Position numbers and translations under genes: made by a program. A stretch of 14,423 nt of DNA, taken from Pseudomonadota bacterium (GTDB lineage: Bacteria > Pseudomonadota > Alphaproteobacteria > Sphingomonadales > Sphingomonadaceae). Below are positions 11,772 through 14,423 of this stretch, piece by piece; within the stretch, counting starts at the first letter, position 1; each line of letters starts with the position of its first letter. The stretch is taken from contig JAEZQR010000219.1 in assembly GCA_023413015.1 (NCBI GenBank), forward strand, positions 1 through 14,423. Direction: 5' to 3'. The notes beneath the pieces are model-generated. The model was not told the DNA's origin. It was given only the letters and a program-made list of their open reading frames with translations, and searched no databases.

Positions 11772-12661
11772 GGGCGGCCCTCGCCCGGCTTGGTGGCTGG
11801 CGCGGCCGCCGCACGGCGCAGGCCTTCGAGGTAGACGAGATTGCTGTGCGCGGGCTGATAATAGATGTCGCTCATCTCGATCGCGCGATTGAAATAGCCT
11901 TCCGCCACCTGGAGGTCGCCGCGCATCAGGGCCGCATAGCCGACGTTGTTGAGCTGGCGGAACAGATCGCGGCCGTCGGCGCCGGAGAAGGCCTCCTCGT
12001 ATCGCCCCGCCAGCGCCAGCGCGATGCGCAGGTTGTTCCGGGCAATCTCCGAGTTCGGCATGGCGGTCACCGCTGCAGTAAGATCGGTGATCGCCTCGGC
12101 ATAGCGGTGCCGGATCAGCAGCGAATAACCTCGGTTGAGCCGCACGATCTCGGGCTGCGGCGACAGCTTGAGCGCCTCGCCATAGGCCTTGTCGGCGAGC
12201 GTCCAGTCGCCGCGGCGGTCGGCGGTCGCGCCCAGCGCAGTCCAGGCGCGGTGCAGGCCCGGGTCCGCCGCCACGGCGGCCTTCAGCGACGCTTCGGCCT
12301 CGTCGAGACGGTTGAGCTTGAATGCGGCGACCCCCTGCCCCTGCAGCGCGCGGGCCCGGACCCCCGGGGTGGCGGCGAGCGCCTGGAAGGCGACGGCCGC
12401 CTGCGGCGTGCTTCCGGTCGCGAGCCAGTATTCGGCGAGCGCGAGGTCGATCCGGGGATCGTCCTGCCGCGCCAGCTTGGCACGTTCGATCATCGCCTTC
12501 GCCTGATCGTAGCGGCGCGCCTCGATAGCGTTCTCGATCTCGGCCGCATCGACCGGCTGCACGGCCGGCGCCGGCATCTCGGCCGGTTTCCTGGCGTGGA
12601 GCGGCTGGGCCGACATCCCCGCCAGCAGCGCGCAGGCCATGCCGAATTGCAATCGCTTCAT
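11768..12661 (-). CDS. Secreted TPR protein of the Tad pilus cluster
   Basis: A 297-residue protein with a Sec signal peptide (MKRLQFGMACALLAG, probable cleavage after LHA near residue 25), no lipobox cysteine, and about five to six TPR-like helical pairs from residue 45 to 275 (for example LDEAEASLKAAVAADPGLHRAWTAL split over adjacent helices, and YAEAITDLTAAV). It is probably a periplasmic scaffold for pilus assembly or pilotin-like work, by analogy with TadD. The ATG at 12661 is chosen for its signal peptide and GAGGAG site 5 nt upstream; the frame runs open to 13033, but that extension is antisense-like sequence inside the neighbouring gene. It starts 1 nt after the upstream gene's stop and overlaps cpaA by 4 nt. 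The exact role is unknown. Confidence 0.88.
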   Translation of the reverse strand: MKRLQFGMACALLAGMSAQPLHARKPAEMPAPAVQPVDAAEIENAIEARRYDQAKAMIERAKLARQDDPRIDLALAEYWLATGSTPQAAVAFQALAATPGVRARALQGQGVAAFKLNRLDEAEASLKAAVAADPGLHRAWTALGATADRRGDWTLADKAYGEALKLSPQPEIVRLNRGYSLLIRHRYAEAITDLTAAVTAMPNSEIARNNLRIALALAGRYEEAFSGADGRDLFRQLNNVGYAALMRGDLQVAEGYFNRAIEMSDIYYQPAHSNLVYLEGLRRAAAAPATKPGEGRP

Positions 12662-12662
12662 G

Positions 12663-13721
12663 TCAGCTCCTCTTTCGTCGGCCGGCCAGGCCTTCATCGA
12701 ATGCCAGGGCGTCGTGTCCGAGCACCAGCCGGACACCGCTGCCGCCAGCCGTCTCGCGCAGCCGGACCTCGAACGGGAGGGTGGCCGCGATTTCCACAGC
12801 GGCCGGCCGATCGGCCGGGGCGTAGCGGATCTCGCTCCGCTGCCAGCCGAAGCGGGGTGCGTTGGCGAGCCGGTCGACCTGGATGGCGTGCGTGCGCAGA
12901 TACCGGGCGAAACGCGACGCCATGAACTTGCGGCCGGCCCCGTTCCATACTTCAACGACCGTGTCGTTTGCTGCCGGCGGGGCCGTGACCTCGGGCCCGA
13001 CCAGCGACAGCTCAGCGACCACCGCCGGGGCAAGAACGATCTCCGCCGGACGCTCAGCTGCGATGCCGGACGAGATCAGCCGCGGATCGAGGTGCCGGGC
13101 GGCCGCGATCATCACGACCTCAGCCCGGGGTTGCGTGACGAGGGTCTGCTGCTGGGCATCGGTCCGCTCGATCCAGCCGCCAGCCGATGGGCCGGGGGCC
13201 GGCGGCTCGTCACGCAACGCCTGCACGACCGGTGCGGCGGTGGGAGTGATCCGGGACAAGTTGGCGGCGGCGATCGCCCGCACTGCCGGGTCAGCGGACC
13301 GGCCGGCGCGTTCGAACAGGGCGCGCGCCTCCTGCCCGCGTCCCTGCAGCAGCATCGAATAGCCGAGGTTGTTGAGCACCTCAGGCGCCGCCGGATCGAA
13401 CCCGAGCGCCTGCTCATAATAGCGCCGGCTGAGATCGAAGCGGCCGATGCGGTCGTAGGCGACGGCAAGACCGTTCAGGGCAGCGACCGACGTCGGCTCG
13501 CCGCGGAGGATCTGCCGGAAGGCGTCGATCGCGATCCCGAGTTCGCCATTGGCAAGATGGCGCTTCGCGGCCTCGTAAGCGCCCGCGCCCCCCGAACGGC
13601 TCGGCAAGTAGCCCCCGGTGCCTGGGGCTGGACGCACATCGAGATGCGACAGGTCCAGCCCTCCGGCACACCCGGTGATCAGTGCGGCCATCGCGGCCAA
13701 GGTCGCATTTCGCAGCATCAT
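12663..13721 (-). CDS. TPR lipoprotein with LytR_C domain, at the TadD position
   Basis: A 352-residue protein with a lipoprotein signal (lipobox LITGC, Cys18; +2 Ala predicts outer-membrane sorting). Two to three TPR units follow at about 48-140 (YEAAKRHLANGELGIAIDAF, then YYEQALGFDPAAPEVLNNLG). A low-complexity linker leads to a C-terminal LytR_C domain at about 255-345, with VEVWNGAGRKFMA at its start and VRLVLGHD near its end. Order after tadC matches tadD in classical tad operons, and TadD is a TPR lipoprotein; the LytR_C extension is additional. In other proteins this domain is linked to cell-wall attachment enzymes, so contact with the envelope or peptidoglycan is a reasonable guess. 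Start codons GTG 13724, ATG 13721 and ATG 13718 are consecutive; GAGG upstream does not decide among them. It lies 15 nt after tadC and 1 nt before the next TPR gene. Confidence 0.87.
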   Translation of the reverse strand: MMLRNATLAAMAALITGCAGGLDLSHLDVRPAPGTGGYLPSRSGGAGAYEAAKRHLANGELGIAIDAFRQILRGEPTSVAALNGLAVAYDRIGRFDLSRRYYEQALGFDPAAPEVLNNLGYSMLLQGRGQEARALFERAGRSADPAVRAIAAANLSRITPTAAPVVQALRDEPPAPGPSAGGWIERTDAQQQTLVTQPRAEVVMIAAARHLDPRLISSGIAAERPAEIVLAPAVVAELSLVGPEVTAPPAANDTVVEVWNGAGRKFMASRFARYLRTHAIQVDRLANAPRFGWQRSEIRYAPADRPAAVEIAATLPFEVRLRETAGGSGVRLVLGHDALAFDEGLAGRRKRS

Positions 13722-13736
13722 CACCGCCTCGCCCGA

Positions 13737-14423
13737 TCAACCACCGGCCATCGCCGGAATCAGCGTCCGGACGACGCGGATCGCCGCCGGCAGCATGAGC
13801 ACCGAGATCATCGTCGGCAGCATGCAGCAGACCAGCGGGATCGAGATCAGCACCGGCAGCTTGTGGGCCTTCTCCTCGGCCCGCATCCGGCGGCGCTCGC
13901 GCATCTCGGCGGCGTAGACCCGCAGCGTCTGCGAGATGCTGGTGCCGAGCTTCTCGGACTGAATCAGCAATGTCGTGAACGCCCTGATCTCCGGCACGCC
14001 GGCGCGTTCGGCGAGATGGCGCAGGGCATCCTCGCGGCTGCGGCCGGCCCGGAGTTCGAGGACGACGATGGCGAACAGCTCGGCAAGCAGCGGGTGCGAG
14101 CGCCCGATCTCCGCACCCACCCGATTGAAGGCGGCGTCGATCCCCAGCCCCGCCTCGACGCAGACCAGCATCAGGTCGAGCGTGTCGGGGAAGCCGTTGA
14201 TGATCTCCTGCTGGCGCCGCGACGCGCGGGCCGACACCCAGAGGCTCGGAATGTAGAGGCCGGCCAGCGCCAACACGCTCGAGGTGAGATAGATGCGCAC
14301 GAACGAGCTTTGCCCGCCCGCGAACGCCGTCGTCAGGAAGAGGGTAGGCAGCGCCAGCGTCAGGACGATCCGGACGAGGACATAGACCTGCGGCGCCACC
14401 GGATGGGTGTAGCCGGCGCTGAT
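13737..14423 (-). CDS. tadC: Tad pilus inner-membrane platform protein TadC (5' truncated)
   Basis: The C-terminal 229 codons of a type II secretion system F-family protein. The frame remains open to the window edge, reading AGYTHPVAPQ just before the apparent GTG at 14399, a stretch typical of internal TadC sequence, so the true start lies outside. Visible are two N-proximal membrane helices (VLVRIVLTLALPTLFL, then VLALAGLYIPSLWV), the conserved cytoplasmic T2SSF core (FPDTLDLMLVCVEAGLGIDAA, GRSREDALRHLAERAG, and SEKLGTSISQTLRVYAAEMR) and a C-terminal hydrophobic pair around LPVLISIPLVCCMLP. TadC works with TadB as the membrane platform for the TadA ATPase in Flp pilus assembly. Earlier tad genes presumably lie beyond the edge. 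Confidence 0.92.
   Translation of the reverse strand: MSAGYTHPVAPQVYVLVRIVLTLALPTLFLTTAFAGGQSSFVRIYLTSSVLALAGLYIPSLWVSARASRRQQEIINGFPDTLDLMLVCVEAGLGIDAAFNRVGAEIGRSHPLLAELFAIVVLELRAGRSREDALRHLAERAGVPEIRAFTTLLIQSEKLGTSISQTLRVYAAEMRERRRMRAEEKAHKLPVLISIPLVCCMLPTMISVLMLPAAIRVVRTLIPAMAGG

Noticed and set aside
11768..13033. A longer start for the soluble TPR protein, reaching back to 13033
   Set aside because: The extra 124 codons lie inside the TPR-LytR_C gene and encode an Arg/Ser-rich shadow translation. The ATG at 12661 has a good ribosome site and begins a signal peptide.

Overview
The window is high-GC bacterial DNA. Its gene content is a Tad/Flp pilus cluster, a giant calcium-binding RTX adhesin and two two-component systems. 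This points to an alphaproteobacterium, most likely a sphingomonad; that assignment is an inference from gene families and base composition, not from a marker gene. Both ends cut through genes, and no rRNA, tRNA, CRISPR array, transposase or integrase was seen.

Layout: (1) 1-2383, plus strand: the 3' part of a GAF-PAS-HisKA-HATPase-REC hybrid histidine kinase, followed 4 nt later by an OmpR-family response regulator. (2) 2471-2730, plus strand: two candidate membrane or secreted microproteins of 43 and 40 residues. (3) 2730-2761: a perfect 12-bp hairpin whose U-run lies on the minus-strand transcript, placed to end the adhesin mRNA. (4) 8562-2785, minus strand: a 1925-residue protein with an unrecognised N-terminal beta-rich domain, about 16 tandem cadherin/Ig/VCBS-like domains, six RTX nonapeptides and a C-terminal region of the type I secretion kind. 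(5) 8563-8887: a comparatively AT-rich divergent control region with two inverted repeats and weak promoter candidates facing both ways. (6) 8888-11216, plus strand: a six-TM NarX/DegS-type histidine kinase overlapping a NarL/LuxR-type response regulator. (7) 14423-11229, minus strand, tightly packed: tadC (cut by the window edge), a TPR lipoprotein with a LytR_C domain, a secreted TPR protein, and the prepilin peptidase cpaA.

Working together (inference): two surface-attachment machines, a type I-secreted repeat adhesin and Tad pili, flank a membrane sensor kinase and its NarL-type regulator. That regulator pair shares its control region with the adhesin. The simplest model is a surface-attachment locus in which the kinase/regulator pair controls the adhesin and perhaps the pilus genes it converges on. 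No type I transporter genes (ABC, MFP, TolC) and no LapD/LapG-like release system are present, so export partners must lie elsewhere.
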